From Plasmodium malariae (lineage: Eukaryota > Apicomplexa > Aconoidasida > Haemosporida > Plasmodiidae), in NCBI RefSeq assembly GCF_900090045.1, contig NC_041779.1, positions 1,327,001 to 1,391,000 on the forward strand: a stretch of DNA of 64,000 nucleotides, written 5' to 3'. The notes under the pieces were generated by a model that had not been told where the DNA came from, ran no database searches, and saw only the letters and a list, made by a program, of their open reading frames with translations. The position numbers were made by a program, and so were the translations under genes. Shown here in pieces: positions 50,185-64,000 of the stretch (positions are counted from its first letter, which is position 1; the number at the start of each line of letters is the position of its first letter).

Positions 50185-53100
50185 GTCTATATAGGTATAT
50201 GCACGTAGATACATATATATAAATACATAAACATGTATATATACGTGTATATATGTATATATTGTACACACATTCGCGTTTATTTAGAATTAAAAAAATA
50301 ACATATATTTTAACTAATGTACATGTAAAGTCAGTAGGTCACTCATTCACTCACTCCAGTTGTGTATTATGTATATTTCTTTCTCATGAAAATAATTCTT
50401 CGTTTTCAAAAAAAAAAATTGAAATCAACATAAAATATTGATACAACAAAGCGTATATAAACATATATACATATATATATATATATAAAAAGACTTATAT
50501 ATTGTAATGTTATAAAAAAAAAATAATGTAGTCGTATTATACTGATTAAAAGGTAACTGACTGTGCCATAAAACTTTTTAAAGTCCAATTTAAACAAAAA
50601 ATGAAAATATATAAATTCATTTCTTTTTATTTTTCTATAAATAATATATTTTGTAAATTAAACAAATAAAAAGTATATTACATCATAAAAAAAAAAAAAG
50701 AAAAATAAATCAATTCTTTGTCATAAATTTATATTCATTTATTTGCATAAATAATTTTATATAGATATATATATATATATATATATCTATATAATGAAAA
50801 AATAAAAAATGTTCATGTGCTAGCTATGTAACATAAAATTCTTTTAATTGTTAATACGAAATAGAAAAAAAAATAAAAAATATCATAATTTTTTTTTTTA
50901 TTTAGCTTTTTGCATAAAAAATAAAATAAAAATACAAAGCTAAAATACTTAACTGTTAATGTATATATACATTTTTGTATGTCTCATGTGTGCATAAAAT
51001 TAATATTGAACACACATACATTTATGAAGTATATTAAATATTTATACATATATATATAATATATATCTATACATATGTACATATACATATCATGTGTATA
51101 ATTATACGTGTAAATTGTAATCATAAATAAAATGGTTAATAAAATTTCTCAAATGAATATAAAATATGTGACAATTGTAAGTCACGTACATATAACAATA
51201 AATAAAAAAGTTAATTATATTTGGATGACGTTATATAATATATATATCTATACATACATACACATATATATATATATATATTATACAACGATTAATGTAT
51301 AAAATAAAAACAAAATATACAATAACACAAAGATGGTAACAATTATATTATATATAACAACAATGACAATAAATAAAAAAAATTAATATAATTCGGTAAA
51401 TAACGGGGAAAATAAAAAGAAAAATATTTCTTTAAAAATTACCCTCAGTAAAACAATAAAAAAAAAAAAACATATAATATATAATATAGTATAAAATATA
51501 TAATATATATAATATATATAAATGATGTATATATAATATATATAATTATATGAAAATCGTTAAAAACGAAAAATAATATATATTTATATTATACATATAA
51601 ATAAATTATATGTTTTTGTTTATATTTTTTTATATATAAATAAAATCACAAAAAAACAAGAAAATAAAAAAATGATTTATTTCATATATAATCAATTCCC
51701 TCAAACTGCGTTTTTTTCCTTTTTCATATATAATAATAATATAAACAAATATTTTACTTTCGTAAAGTTTACTTTATATTAAACAAATATATAAATACAT
51801 ACAATTCTGTTTGCAAATTATTGACATAAATTTAACTTGAAAAAAAATTAATATTAAAGTTAAACATAAATATAATAATCTCATCAAAAACAAAAATAGT
51901 AACAATTTATTTTTTTTTTTTTTTCATTTAAGCTGAGAAGTAAAATTATTATTGCTCTGAAAAAAAGATTTTTTTTTTTTTTAAGGTAAAATAATTTTTA
52001 ACGAACATTATATTTATACATATATAATATATATAGCAGAACAATAAAAAAAAACATATATATATATAAAGTATATATATAATATATATATAATGTAATG
52101 TATATATTGTATGTATTAAAAAAACATTTATAGTACTTATATATATGTATTAAACAAAATAGTACCACTAAATAATTAAAAATCTTCCAGAAAATTATTT
52201 CTTATATAAATGATTTATACAAATCAAAATGAATTCTGTACAATTTTTATAATACGAAACATAATATTATATATCTATTAAAATGGAAAAATAAAATATA
52301 TTTTTTATTTAATATTATTCGTATAATAACAGGTTTAGTAAGCATAAGATTTATTTTTTGAATATTAATATATGCATAACATACAATAATAAACGTACTA
52401 TTATATGTATAGGTATATTTTTTTATATGAATTAAAAAAGAATTGTAATAAATAAATAAAAAATAATTTAGTGTTTTTTTACATTTTTAAATAGAAAGTT
52501 TCAACAAAAGAAAGAACATATGGTACATTATATATATGCTTGTTATTACATAGTTTTATATAAAAAAACAGTAATAAAATAATATAATATGATATAATTA
52601 TATGGAATCACATGTATGTTGAAGGATCGCGCTACTAGCAAAACAATTAAGCCCATATTTATTATTCTCGTTCGTTTTTAGTTGGACTTTTTGTGTTGTA
52701 TGTATTTTTCTTAATATTTAAGGGCATACATTTAATATGGTACATACATAATATACATATATATAATATTTTAGAAATTTAATACAATATATTATGAAAA
52801 GGAAAAGTATATATAAATGAAAATAACATAAATGAAATATTATATAATACTAAGTTTTTTTTTTTTTATAATTTTCAATGGATATATATTTATATCTCGA
52901 AGCATTACCTGATTGTTCAGGTAATATTGGCTGTTTAGTAAAATAAAATTTGTTCGATGAATTAATATGTTATACCTTATTATAAAATGTAAAAATAAAG
53001 AATAAAAAAGTTAAGGCTTGATGAAAGATAGAACGAAATATATGTATATGTATTATTTATTTAATATTAACTTTGCATATGAATGAAAAATTGGCAAATG

Positions 53101-53593
53101 CCTTTATATTATTATATATATTTAAATATGTCTTGAAAAAAAAAATTCTTTAACTGAATTAAAAAGGAAGAAAATTGTGAAATAAGGGGATATATTTGTT
53201 ATATAAGAAAATAAAATATATGATATGCTTTAACTAATATAATTGTAACTTCGAAATATATAAAGTAATATATTTTTGGACTTAACTTTCATTATTCAGC
53301 AAAGTGAGTACAGTGAATATGCAGATAGTGATGAAAGACATATTTATGTGAATATGATAACAATTAAGAAAAAGCAAACATTTGTGTAAAAGAATGAAAA
53401 AATATTCGGCATAAATAAAGGATTAAAAAAAATTATAAAAAAAGGGGTCATCTCCAAAGTTAAAAAAAAAAAGGATTTTTATATGTGATATATGTATATA
53501 ATATAAGTATATATGAGGAACAAGGAAAAAATGCAAATTTGATATATATTCTTGTATAATTATGAATAATGCCGTAATAAGTTACTTATATAG

Positions 53594-53639
<46 letters not shown>

Positions 53640-56361
53640 GTATATGCAGATATAAACAACGTATGTGCATAATAATGTAGCAGTAAAAAAAAAAAAAAAA
53701 AAAAAATTAGGAATATTCTATTTAGTCCGTTCAATTTTTTTTTTTTAATTATTCGTTCTTTTATGTGTAAATAATAAAATTTGGGATAAAATGTATTTTT
53801 TAATGAAATATTATCTATATTAACAAACATACTCACGCATTATATGTTTATAAACTTTACGTTGTTATCAAATTTATTCCTATGTATTGGCAGAAGCCGT
53901 ATAATAAGATGATATAATATAAAAGGATTTATTCAATAAAACAAAATATTAAGTATATATGGAATTATGGTTTTTCATAATTTTATGTCTTGTTTATGTA
54001 ATATTATATAATTAAAGTTACAAGGTTTCATATATCTTTTCAGAATATTTTTCTCCATTAATAATTCGCTAAAACGAAGCATATATAAATCAGCTTTATA
54101 AGCACAAGTATGTTCATAAAAGTATACATGTGCACAAGTAACAATATTAAATTCTTAAATATTTTGCAGTATGTTCATTTAATGAAAAAAAAAATATAAA
54201 AAAAAAAAAAAAGGGCTAATGGAGTTCTTTTTTATTTAAACAAAATTAAAAGTATGAAAGAATTATACGAAATGATTAGTAGTATTGAATTAGCACTGTT
54301 ATTTTTATTTCATTTTATTTTATTTTATTTTAATTTTGTTTTTGTTTTTATTTTTTTCGATGAGCACTAAAGAGTAACACATTTTCATTTATATGTAAAT
54401 AAAATAAATAAAAAAATTGTAACACTTTCATTTCAGTAGACAAAAAAAAGGAGCCAAATGTAAAATAAAAAAAATTTGTTATCATTTTAACGCATGTTTC
54501 ATTTCTTGGACTTAACAAATGATTACTTGCTGGTCATGCAACAATCATCATTATAGTGTTACGCTATAAATAAAACGAGATGCCAAATATAGAAACATTT
54601 GTTTGTTCAAGTAAAATATATATTACAACAAAGAAAACGCACAAATTATTTAAATGCATATATGCTGGGTGGTCGACTGCTTAATTAAGGAGTTAATAAA
54701 CAAATATGCACCAATGAGGGTACACACATGAGTACATGTATTCGCGTACAAATATATATATATATATATATGTAATTATTTATATACAAATGAGACGAAT
54801 TAAAATAGTCCATTATTACATGTGAACAAAATGGGGTAAAAACACATTACCGCTTAGCATGCATTGCTCACATTATTGATTTTTTTGATCAAATATGGTA
54901 ATTTTTTCTTTTTTTTTCTTTTTTTTTTCCGCTTGACCCTTATATTGGTCATTCTCTTTGCTTAATTATTTCACTTTACAACGCAAAATTAATATGAGTT
55001 TTATATATAGTGAAGTTAAAATGAAAAAATTAAAATAAATGATCTATTAAAGTGTTATGCTTTTCCGTTGTGCACTTTTTTATTTTATTATTTTATTTTT
55101 TTTTTTTTTTTACGCACCTTAATCTTTAATTATTAAATTTAATATTTTCAAAGGCTGCATATAAGATGGAGAATTCTTTAAAAATATATGTGTATAACGT
55201 AGAAAAAAATAATCTAAAAAAATTTTACAATTACATATACACAAAAAGAGCGTAATAAAATTTTACGTTTTAACACATGTAACGTTGATTGTCTTCTAGC
55301 TGTACATAAATAATAAAGGGAATATCATGCTGTATCGTTATACGAATAAATGTACTCATATAATATCATAAAAAAAAAAAACATATAATAATAAAGATTG
55401 TAATTTTCGATTAAGTGAAGCAAAATATAAGACATAACGCTGTAAAGAATGGAAGACAACAATGTAAATTTCGAAAAAATCTCTTCCATTATTATTGATC
55501 GTTCTAAATTAATAAATATTTTTTTACGAAATTTTCAGAAATCTTCACATAACTTTTAAAATTTTTTACATAATTTTCAAATTTTTTTACATAATTTTCA
55601 AATTTTTTTACATAATTTTCAAATTTTTTTACATAATTTTCAAAATATTTCTTTTATAAAATTTAGGAAGTCGTACTTTTTTTTTTTTTTTTGTATTTTC
55701 CTCATATTTTAGAATATTAAATAAATGAACTGCTATATGATACCTAATTTTTATTCGTCCTTAAGATTTATTTTATGAAGCATAATAAATCATTGAAAAC
55801 TTCGACACAAGTTATATTAAAAATAAATGGTAACAGTGTAAAGCGAACATTACCAGGAAAATTAAGTTATAATGTAAATTATGTAACATTTAAAAAAAAA
55901 AACAAAAAAAAAAAAAACAAAAAAACAAAAAGAAGCCAATAGCACTATCTCGAGATAACAGTACGTGACAAAATTTAGAACACCCGCATACAAAATTGTT
56001 CTACATATATGTATTCTTGTATAAATATACATATATATATTTATTTATTTATATATTTATAGTGATGATTAAAAAAAATTGTAGCGTAATGTATAAGGTT
56101 TAAGCTGTAACTTTTTGTTTTTCCTTTTACTAAAGGAGTTCTACATTACTTTTTATCAAATTTATATTCATATTTTCTTCTAACGTCGAAATAATTTATT
56201 TCATATCATATATGCTTATAATTTAATCACAAAGTAGATTTAAAATATGACTGCTGCTTTTCGTACAGTTTTTTCTTTATTTTGTGGTTACAAACACAAA
56301 GGAAATATTTTAACTTCAAAATAGATTTTTTTTTGTTTTTTTTTGGAAGAACTTTATACTA
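47573..56361. other. 8.8-kb AT-rich gene desert
   Basis: This divergent spacer separates the low-complexity protein gene (minus) from the Sm-like gene (plus). It is the longest gene-free stretch here. The most AT-extreme part is about 50,600-53,300; in 51481-51660 I count 15 G+C in 180 bases. It holds (TA)n runs at 47780-47816, 50128-50180 and 53600-53632, poly(T) or poly(A) runs throughout, and a 20-bp repeat at 55553-55647. No open frame exceeds what simple sequence gives, and no tRNA or rRNA was recognised. It may contain very long 5' UTRs or promoters, a non-coding transcript, or a chromosomal element such as a centromere. The sequence alone does not decide. Confidence 0.6.
55553..55647. 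repeat. 20-bp AT repeat
   Basis: About four to five tandem copies of a unit with core TTTTTACATAATTTTCAAA, flanked by half-copies. It lies about 0.7 kb upstream of the Sm-like gene. Confidence 0.85.
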
Positions 56362-57139
56362 ATGGATATTCATAATATGAGTTCTTCACTTACTGAAAGT
56401 AAAAATAATTTATTAAAAGGAGTTGGAAATGCGGAAACTGCAAGAACGTTATTAGAAGTAAATGATCGTTTAAAATGTTAATAAATAATGATTTGTTTTT
56501 TTTTCTTTTTCGTAAATGTATTTTGTTTTATATAGTGTTAACTTTACTTATCTCTTTGCAACAACATTTACACATATTAGTGTATCTGTAAAATATTTTT
56601 ATTTTTCTTGTTTTTACTGAACTTCAGTTATTAATGAACAATAGCGAAGGTTTTAACTTTAAAGTTACTGTAAACGACAACAGGGAATTTTATGGGTCCT
56701 TAGAATATGTTGATAAGTATTACTTATTTCTTACAAAAAGTGAGGAGCGATACGTAGGTACGCACGTATATATGCAAATATGTATATAAGTATGTTTGTA
56801 TGAATACATATTGAGTGATAATTATATCTTTTCTTTCCTATTCAAACTTTAAAAAAAATAAAATAAAACTGCAAACATGAACATACGAATACATATGTTG
56901 GCATCATAAAATATAGCTATAACAAGATTGTAATGATGTGTTATTTTGTTCTGTTTTATGATGTATTATGTTATTTTGTGGTGTTTTATGTTTTTTTTTT
57001 TTTTTTTTTTTTTTTCAAAGGCAATCCACCATATGTAAGAAACTGCGGTGATATTTTAATCCCATTAAAAATAACCAAGTCAATTGAAATTGAAAAGAGT
57101 TATTTTGATAATTGTTATGAAAAGTTGAAGAATATGTAA
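56362..57139 (+). CDS. Sm-like (LSm) domain protein, NAA38-like (3 exons)
   Basis: Exons 56362-56457, 56628-56757 and 57021-57139 join in phases 0 and 1 to give 114 residues. Donors are GTAAAT and GTACGC; acceptors are ACTTCAG and TTCAAAG. The protein has an LSm fold pattern: helix (ETARTLLELL), Sm1-like strands FKVTVNDNREFYGSLEYVDK, then a C-terminal Sm2-like strand RNCGDILIPLKITKSIEIE. The single-stretch Sm1 with R-x-F/L-x-G and the final IxxIEI strand resemble NAA38 (LSMD1), the auxiliary subunit of the NatC N-terminal acetyltransferase. The canonical RNA-binding IRG signature of Sm proteins is absent, which supports a non-snRNP LSm. NatC membership is therefore an inference; a divergent LSm2-8 subunit is the alternative. 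Exon 3 follows a long T-run at 56991-57015. Confidence 0.8.
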
Positions 57140-57382
57140 CTAGCTAAAATTTCTGTTTAGTGTTATGAACACGATAACGCGAATAAAAAGTGTGTTTGTA
57201 GGTATTTATGTATATATGTATGTACGTATATATGTATGTATATATGTATGTATATATGTATGTATATATGTATGTATATATATATGTATATATGTATGTC
57301 CCCCTTAAGGTGAAAATAAACTTTTTTTCATACAATTATGCCAAATTATGTTCCAAAAAAGTGTCTTTAAGATTTCAAAATT

Positions 57383-59444
<2,062 letters not shown>

Positions 59445-59881
59445 TTTTTATTTTATTTTTATTTTTTTTCTCGAATGTGAAAATTTATTATTTTGTTTTC
59501 ATAATTTGATTTATTATATCCCTATAGAGTACTGCCACTTTTTTTTTTTTTTTTTCGCTTTCGTAATAAATGTTTTTTCAATTGTTCTTAAAATATGTAG
59601 GCAAATTTTTTTTAAACTTGTGTACATATAATAGCAAAATGTACGCACATATTAATATATACATATATATATATTTACATATATGTACATACATTCGTAT
59701 AATTTTAATTTATTACTTCCCTTCGTTGACTCATACGCAATACATGCTGCATGTACATTTCATCTCTAATGAGGAAACATTTCCAAAGAGCGAGATAATG
59801 TTGCATTATGACCTTTTTTTTTTTTTTTTTATTCATTTTTTCTGTTAAAATTTTTATGCTAATGGTATATATACAGGTACC

Positions 59882-60079
59882 CTATTTTAATATTAAAGAG
59901 CTATTATATTTTACATAAATATATTTGTAAAAATCAAAATTCACATTTGAAAGAGCGGAAAATGGGATATTTTTTTTTTTATTTTTAAAATCAGCATGCT
60001 CATGCATAATTAGGTGCTGCACACCTCTGTTGTCAGACGTAACGAAGTTTGTATTTGCTCCTGAGCTTACCACTTGCAT
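59882..60079 (-). CDS. Candidate small ORF (65 aa), doubtful
   Basis: The frame opens with MQVVSSGANTNFVTSDNRG, whose composition is unlike the surrounding AT-rich simple sequence and is encoded in the least AT-rich pocket of this spacer. The C-terminal half degenerates into Lys/Asn/Tyr-rich codons. I recognise no family, and no partner exon is evident. It could be part of a non-coding RNA or TRAPPC3 5' flank. I list it only as something to test. Confidence 0.15.
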   Translation of the reverse strand: MQVVSSGANTNFVTSDNRGVQHLIMHEHADFKNKKKNIPFSALSNVNFDFYKYIYVKYNSSLILK

Positions 60080-61435
60080 TATCTTACAAACCCATAAATG
60101 CGTATGTATATATTAATGTATGTATGTATGTTTACCTATACGTGCAGAATTTTCTGTGGATTGTGGTAATAAATTATATATACATTTAATTAACATGGTT
60201 ATTCGCAAGGTCTACGCTCATATGTATGTATATATATATACAGTGGGGAATTTGCTCGCCCACCATACTTCTTTCCTTTTTTTCTATTTTTTTTGTAATA
60301 TAAAATTCTCCACAATAGTTATGGCATAAGAAAATATTCTCCTTCATTGATCCTCAGAGTTTATTTTTGAATAGTTGTTCTTACTACATGTTGTAAGGAA
60401 TTGCAAGAAATGCATATCTGTATGTATATATATATTATATATTTGTTTATACCTCCATTTTTGTTTTCCTGTCCTCCGCAAAATAATTTTTCCTTTAACT
60501 TTACATCATACACCCGGCAGTAAAAAAAAAAAAAAAAAAGTAAACATATGTAATTTCAGTTGTGTGTACATATTTTTATTTGTTTTAAGTTGCATTGCGA
60601 ATATTTTTATTTTGTCCATATGCGAAAATGATTAATGGAAAAATATTCATTTTTTTTTTTTTTTTTCTTTCCATTTTATGTAAAGTTATTTAAGAGTAAT
60701 GGAATTATTTCTTTTTCTGTTTTTTCTGAATTTATTTAAACGTAAGGAAACTATTTCTTTTTTTCTTTTTTTTGTTCCTTTTTTTGTACGTTCGTTTTGT
60801 ACAATATCTTCTATTCATTAAGAGGTCGAATTTTATCGCACTAAGTAGTTTTAAAAGAAAAAAAAAAAAAGAATTTTTCTATTTTCATTTAAAGGTGGTA
60901 GACTCCGTTGTTCTTTTCAAATTTTATACGGATAAAAATCATCAGCACTCACATATATATATATATATACATATATATGTACATGCATACGTACACATAT
61001 GCCATAGTAAAGTTCTTGTGTAATTTTTATATATGCAACTGGGAAAAAAAAAAAAAAATTGAAAAGGAAAAAACCAAAATATAGATTCCAATTTTAGTCG
61101 TTAAAAAGAGAAGTAAAAAAAAAAAAAATATAATAATAAAAAATAAATAAACAAATAAATGGTTCGCCTGATATTAATCAGTTTCGCATTGAGGGAAAAA
61201 AAAAAAAAAAAAAAGTAGATAGACAGTGAAATAAAGAATGCTCTTTGTTAATTTTTACAAAATTGCAAATGAAAAAAGGAAAAACTAGTTTACACTTTAA
61301 AAAAAAATTTTTAAATTAAAAAAACTAAAAATTGATGTTTTATATTTTTGAGCACAGTTAATGAAAAAAATTTTTGTGGTTGTGGAGTTGAAAAAAAAGG
61401 ACAGGGAAATTGGCGTTAATTAGTTCCCCACGTGC

Positions 61436-61436
<1 letters not shown>

Positions 61437-61471
<35 letters not shown>

Positions 61472-61503
61472 ATGTATGTATGTATGTATGTATGTATGTA
61501 TGT
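61437..61503. repeat. (TG)n/(TATG)n microsatellite
   Basis: A (GTGTGT) run passes into about 13 TATG/GTAT tetranucleotides. It lies about 390 bp upstream of the RCC1-like start codon. Frames through it are Met-Tyr-Val or Thr-Tyr-His repeats and are not coding. Confidence 0.9.
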
Positions 61504-61888
61504 ATATATATAAATATATATATGTACATTTTACTATATTTTTATACATCTGCACGCACAAACATATGTATATATATTATTGTACATATGTACCCACTTA
61601 TACATATATATATGTGCACACGAATTTGCTTATTTGTCTTCTCATATTGATGCTACCCCTTTTTAGCAACAACTATGTTTCCCCAGTATAGCAGTCGGTT
61701 TAAACTATACGTTCGAATGCTTATGTAAAAAAAAAAAAAAAAAATAAGGTAACTTTTAACGTAGTGGATGAACTGACTCGTTGCAATAATAATAGAGGTA
61801 GTTTCATAAATAATTGGGGAGTAAACAACTAAACTGTTCAAACCGCTAAACCGAGCATATCACTAAACTGGGCTGGATTCCAAACAAA

Positions 61889-64000
61889 ATGAGCGATCAG
61901 AAATGCTCGGAAAAGGAAAAGGAGTTGAGCCGAAGCGCAAGGATCCACGTGAACAGTGAGGATATAAGTAATGATAGCGAGGAAAAAGAAGATAACATAG
62001 TGGTGGATGTAAAAAGAAAAAACTGTTCACAGTATAACATTTTAGAACAATTGTCTATGTTGAGTAAAAAGAAAAAAAAGTTGATAAAAGAAAAAGATAC
62101 ATGGGATGTCTTATCAAATATATCTAATTATTCTTCAGATAACAACAAAGAAACAGAAAAAAAAAAATTGTTAATATGTATGGGTAATAATAATTTTGGT
62201 CAGTTAGGTTTCGACGAGAATGGGAAAATTGGGGTAATAGATTTTTCTAATATACCTATATACAAATATTTTTCTTCATATAACGAAACAAAAAAGAAAT
62301 TAAAAAAATATAATAATATTGCAAAAGAAATAAAAAAAAAGAGGAATAATGACTCTTCTTTTATGCATTTCAAGCGATCAAATAATTCTCTACGTTATAA
62401 TGAAATGTATAACAATATATTAACAAGACTTCCTAGCGATTTTAATTTGTCGACTATTAGGAGAACACACAATACAGCTACCTTTAAGAAAAACAGAAGT
62501 AAAAGTCGACCTCATAATGGAGTGGAAGAAAATAAAGTGAATACAAGTGGTAGTTGTGAGAAGAATAAAATATGCAATGAACAGATGATTAGCGATGATA
62601 TAACAGGAAAAAATGGTGTAGAGAAATGTTCCTCCAAGAAGGAAGAGAAAAACAGAAAAGATCATACAGTGTCATATGATGAAGGACAAGGAGAAAAAAA
62701 AAAAAACAGCGAAATGTCGAGCAGTGTAAAAACGAATTGTAGTGTTCCAGTTAACCCAATGAAATTAAGAAATACCAATTATATGAAAAGGAACAAGTAT
62801 GAGGAAAGCACAATAATTAATAAGAAAAAAATAAAAAAAAAAACATTTTCCGAAAATGATAATGATGCAAAAATACATGACGAGAAAAGAACAAAGGAGT
62901 ATGATGAATTTCTTCAGGTAAAGAAGGATCAGAATGGAGGAGATAATGGCAATGGTAGAAGCGGCGATAGAAACCATAATGACAACCATAATGACAACAA
63001 TAATGACAACAATAATAGCAGTAATAATAGCAGTAATAATAGCAGTAATAATAGAAACAATAATAGAAACAATAATAGAAACAATAATAGAAACAATAAT
63101 GGTGAGGACTATGGGGGAGGTAGGGATAAAAGCGAAGAGTTGACTTTTTTTAACCCTAAAGTAATTAATTGCGGAAAATATCACTCAGGTGTAGTCAGTA
63201 AGAATGGTTTTGTGTGTCTATGGGGATTAAACTGCTATGGGCAGTTAGGAGTGAATCCTCAAAAATCTATTTATACTTGTTATAAAAAAACAAAAGTACG
63301 AGTATTAGGAAAGGGGAAAAAGGAAAATAAATTATCAACAAGAAGATATAATATATGCTCATTTTTACGAAAGGAAAAAACTATTTTATCACCATATATT
63401 TACAAATTAATTCCTTTGAAGCATTTTGGATATAAACATAAAGTAAAAGATTTAAGTTTAGGTGCTTTTCATACGATGTTATTAACCTACAGTGGGCATG
63501 TCTTTACCTTTGGTTGTAACAAAAAAGCGCAGCTGGGTCTACCCAATTATTATAATAAAAAAATATCGTACACAAGTAAAGCTTTTCTTATTCCATCGAG
63601 CAGCGATTCGAAGCAGTTTTCATCGCAGAGGTATTGTCACCTGCGGAATAGTAGCAGCAGCAGCAGCAGCAGCAGCAACAGTCGTGGTTGCAGTCGTAGT
63701 GGTGGCCTCTCTTATAGCCGCACTTGCAGTAAGAACGACGCTACCTTCTTGAGCAAAAATACATTCTTCTTTTCTACTCGTTCCAAATATGCAAATATTG
63801 CACGTCCGGTCATTTACATAACATGCGGGGCTTATCACAGTGCCGTCATAGATGCAAACAAGAAATTGTGGTTATGGGGATGGAACAAATATGGGCAAAT
63901 TGATAATACATATATCAATGAAAAGATAAAAATGAGAGAAAGGGAAGATCATGACACTTGCAGAAAGATTGGTATTAATTTCTTGGGTTTGAGTAAATCT
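61889..64000 (+). CDS. RCC1-repeat protein (partial, runs off right edge)
   Basis: This is an open frame of 704 codons with no stop before the window ends. The ATG at 61889 opens MSDQKCSEKEKELS. It contains beta-propeller blades of the RCC1 type: GNNNFGQLGF (~residues 99-108), CGKYHSGVVSKNGFVCLWGL then GQLGV (~428-455), LGAFHTMLLTYSGHVFTFG then KKAQLGL (~524-551), and CGAYHSAVIDANKKLWLWGW then KYGQI (~646-672). The pattern CGxxHS(A/G)x(I/V)...(L/V)xxWGxNxxGQLG is the RCC1 signature. Blades are separated by long Lys/Asn/Ser inserts, including an NDNN/SSNN/RNNN repeat. RCC1 proper is the nuclear exchange factor for Ran; many RCC1-repeat proteins do other jobs, and the inserts here prevent a firm functional call. 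There is no intron in the visible part. Confidence 0.87.
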   Translation, partial: MSDQKCSEKEKELSRSARIHVNSEDISNDSEEKEDNIVVDVKRKNCSQYNILEQLSMLSKKKKKLIKEKDTWDVLSNISNYSSDNNKETEKKKLLICMGNNNFGQLGFDENGKIGVIDFSNIPIYKYFSSYNETKKKLKKYNNIAKEIKKKRNNDSSFMHFKRSNNSLRYNEMYNNILTRLPSDFNLSTIRRTHNTATFKKNRSKSRPHNGVEENKVNTSGSCEKNKICNEQMISDDITGKNGVEKCSSKKEEKNRKDHTVSYDEGQGEKKKNSEMSSSVKTNCSVPVNPMKLRNTNYMKRNKYEESTIINKKKIKKKTFSENDNDAKIHDEKRTKEYDEFLQVKKDQNGGDNGNGRSGDRNHNDNHNDNNNDNNNSSNNSSNNSSNNRNNNRNNNRNNNRNNNGEDYGGGRDKSEELTFFNPKVINCGKYHSGVVSKNGFVCLWGLNCYGQLGVNPQKSIYTCYKKTKVRVLGKGKKENKLSTRRYNICSFLRKEKTILSPYIYKLIPLKHFGYKHKVKDLSLGAFHTMLLTYSGHVFTFGCNKKAQLGLPNYYNKKISYTSKAFLIPSSSDSKQFSSQRYCHLRNSSSSSSSSSNSRGCSRSGGLSYSRTCSKNDATFLSKNTFFFSTRSKYANIARPVIYITCGAYHSAVIDANKKLWLWGWNKYGQIDNTYINEKIKMREREDHDTCRKIGINFLGLSKS
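62964..63101 (+). repeat. 12-bp coding repeat (NDNH/NDNN/NNSS/NNRN) in RCC1-like gene
   Basis: Successive 12-bp repeat families, AACCATAATGAC, AACAATAATGAC, AGCAGTAATAAT and AGAAACAATAAT, follow one another in blocks of two to four copies. This is an in-frame linker insertion between RCC1 blades. Confidence 0.88.

Larger units (their letters stand above)
59445..61888. other. Divergent intergenic region
   Basis: This is the promoter space between TRAPPC3 (minus) and the RCC1-like gene (plus). It contains A/T runs (59540-59553, 60523-60540, 61195-61215), a TATATA cluster near 60957, and a TGTG/TGTATG microsatellite at 61437-61503. A less AT-rich pocket at 60000-60080 carries a 65-codon minus-strand open frame, listed separately. 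Confidence 0.55.

Overview
This window looks like nuclear chromosomal DNA of a malaria parasite (genus Plasmodium). The reasons are very AT-rich intergenic DNA with long poly(A)/poly(T) and (TA)n runs, proteins padded with Asn/Lys/Asp/Ser low complexity, short GT...AG introns with T-rich acceptors, and recognisable apicomplexan orthologues. I cannot name the species. From memory only, the order CDK11-like kinase, giant ASH protein, SAPS protein, eIF3m, RCC1 protein resembles a block on P. falciparum chromosome 4; this is unverified.

Layout, left to right: (1) 179-1313 minus, a small three-exon coiled-coil protein; (2) 3102-5598 plus, a four-exon protein with one predicted membrane segment, a Cys cluster and an Asn-rich repeat tail; (3) 6878-9364 minus, a CDK11/PITSLRE-type kinase matching Plasmodium CRK1; (4) 11745-31802 plus, a 12-exon gene for a protein of about 5,541 residues built from ASH/MSP-type beta-sandwich repeats (HYDIN/CFAP-like); (5) 33621-37523 minus, a SAPS-domain PP6/Sit4 regulatory-subunit homologue whose frame breaks twice, both times at a poly(A) tract; (6) 42040-43341 plus, eIF3 subunit M; (7) 45227-47572 minus, a low-complexity protein with a possible PNRC/Edc1-like proline motif; (8) 56362-57139 plus, a small Sm-like protein resembling NAA38; (9) 57383-59444 minus, TRAPPC3/BET3 in six exons; (10) 61889 to beyond the right edge, plus, an RCC1-repeat protein.

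The genes alternate strand without exception, so every spacer is either a divergent promoter region or a convergent 3' region. Convergent spacers run from about 0.24 to 1.9 kb and divergent ones from about 1.8 to 8.8 kb. The longest, 47573-56361, is an unusually AT-rich stretch with no supportable gene. Minisatellites with units of 15-30 bp are frequent in exons (CRK1, SAPS gene, membrane protein), introns (membrane protein, TRAPPC3) and spacers.

The genes are not an operon and do not form one pathway. They cover cell-cycle/RNA kinase signalling (CRK1), probable flagellar axoneme structure (giant ASH protein), phosphatase regulation (SAPS), translation initiation (eIF3m), possible N-terminal acetylation (NAA38-like), ER-Golgi vesicle tethering (TRAPPC3) and possibly Ran/chromatin functions (RCC1-like). 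The most useful results are the phase-consistent reconstruction of the giant gene, the two poly(A) frame breaks in the SAPS gene, and the 8.8-kb AT-rich desert. I did not find convincing evidence of an entirely new biological system.
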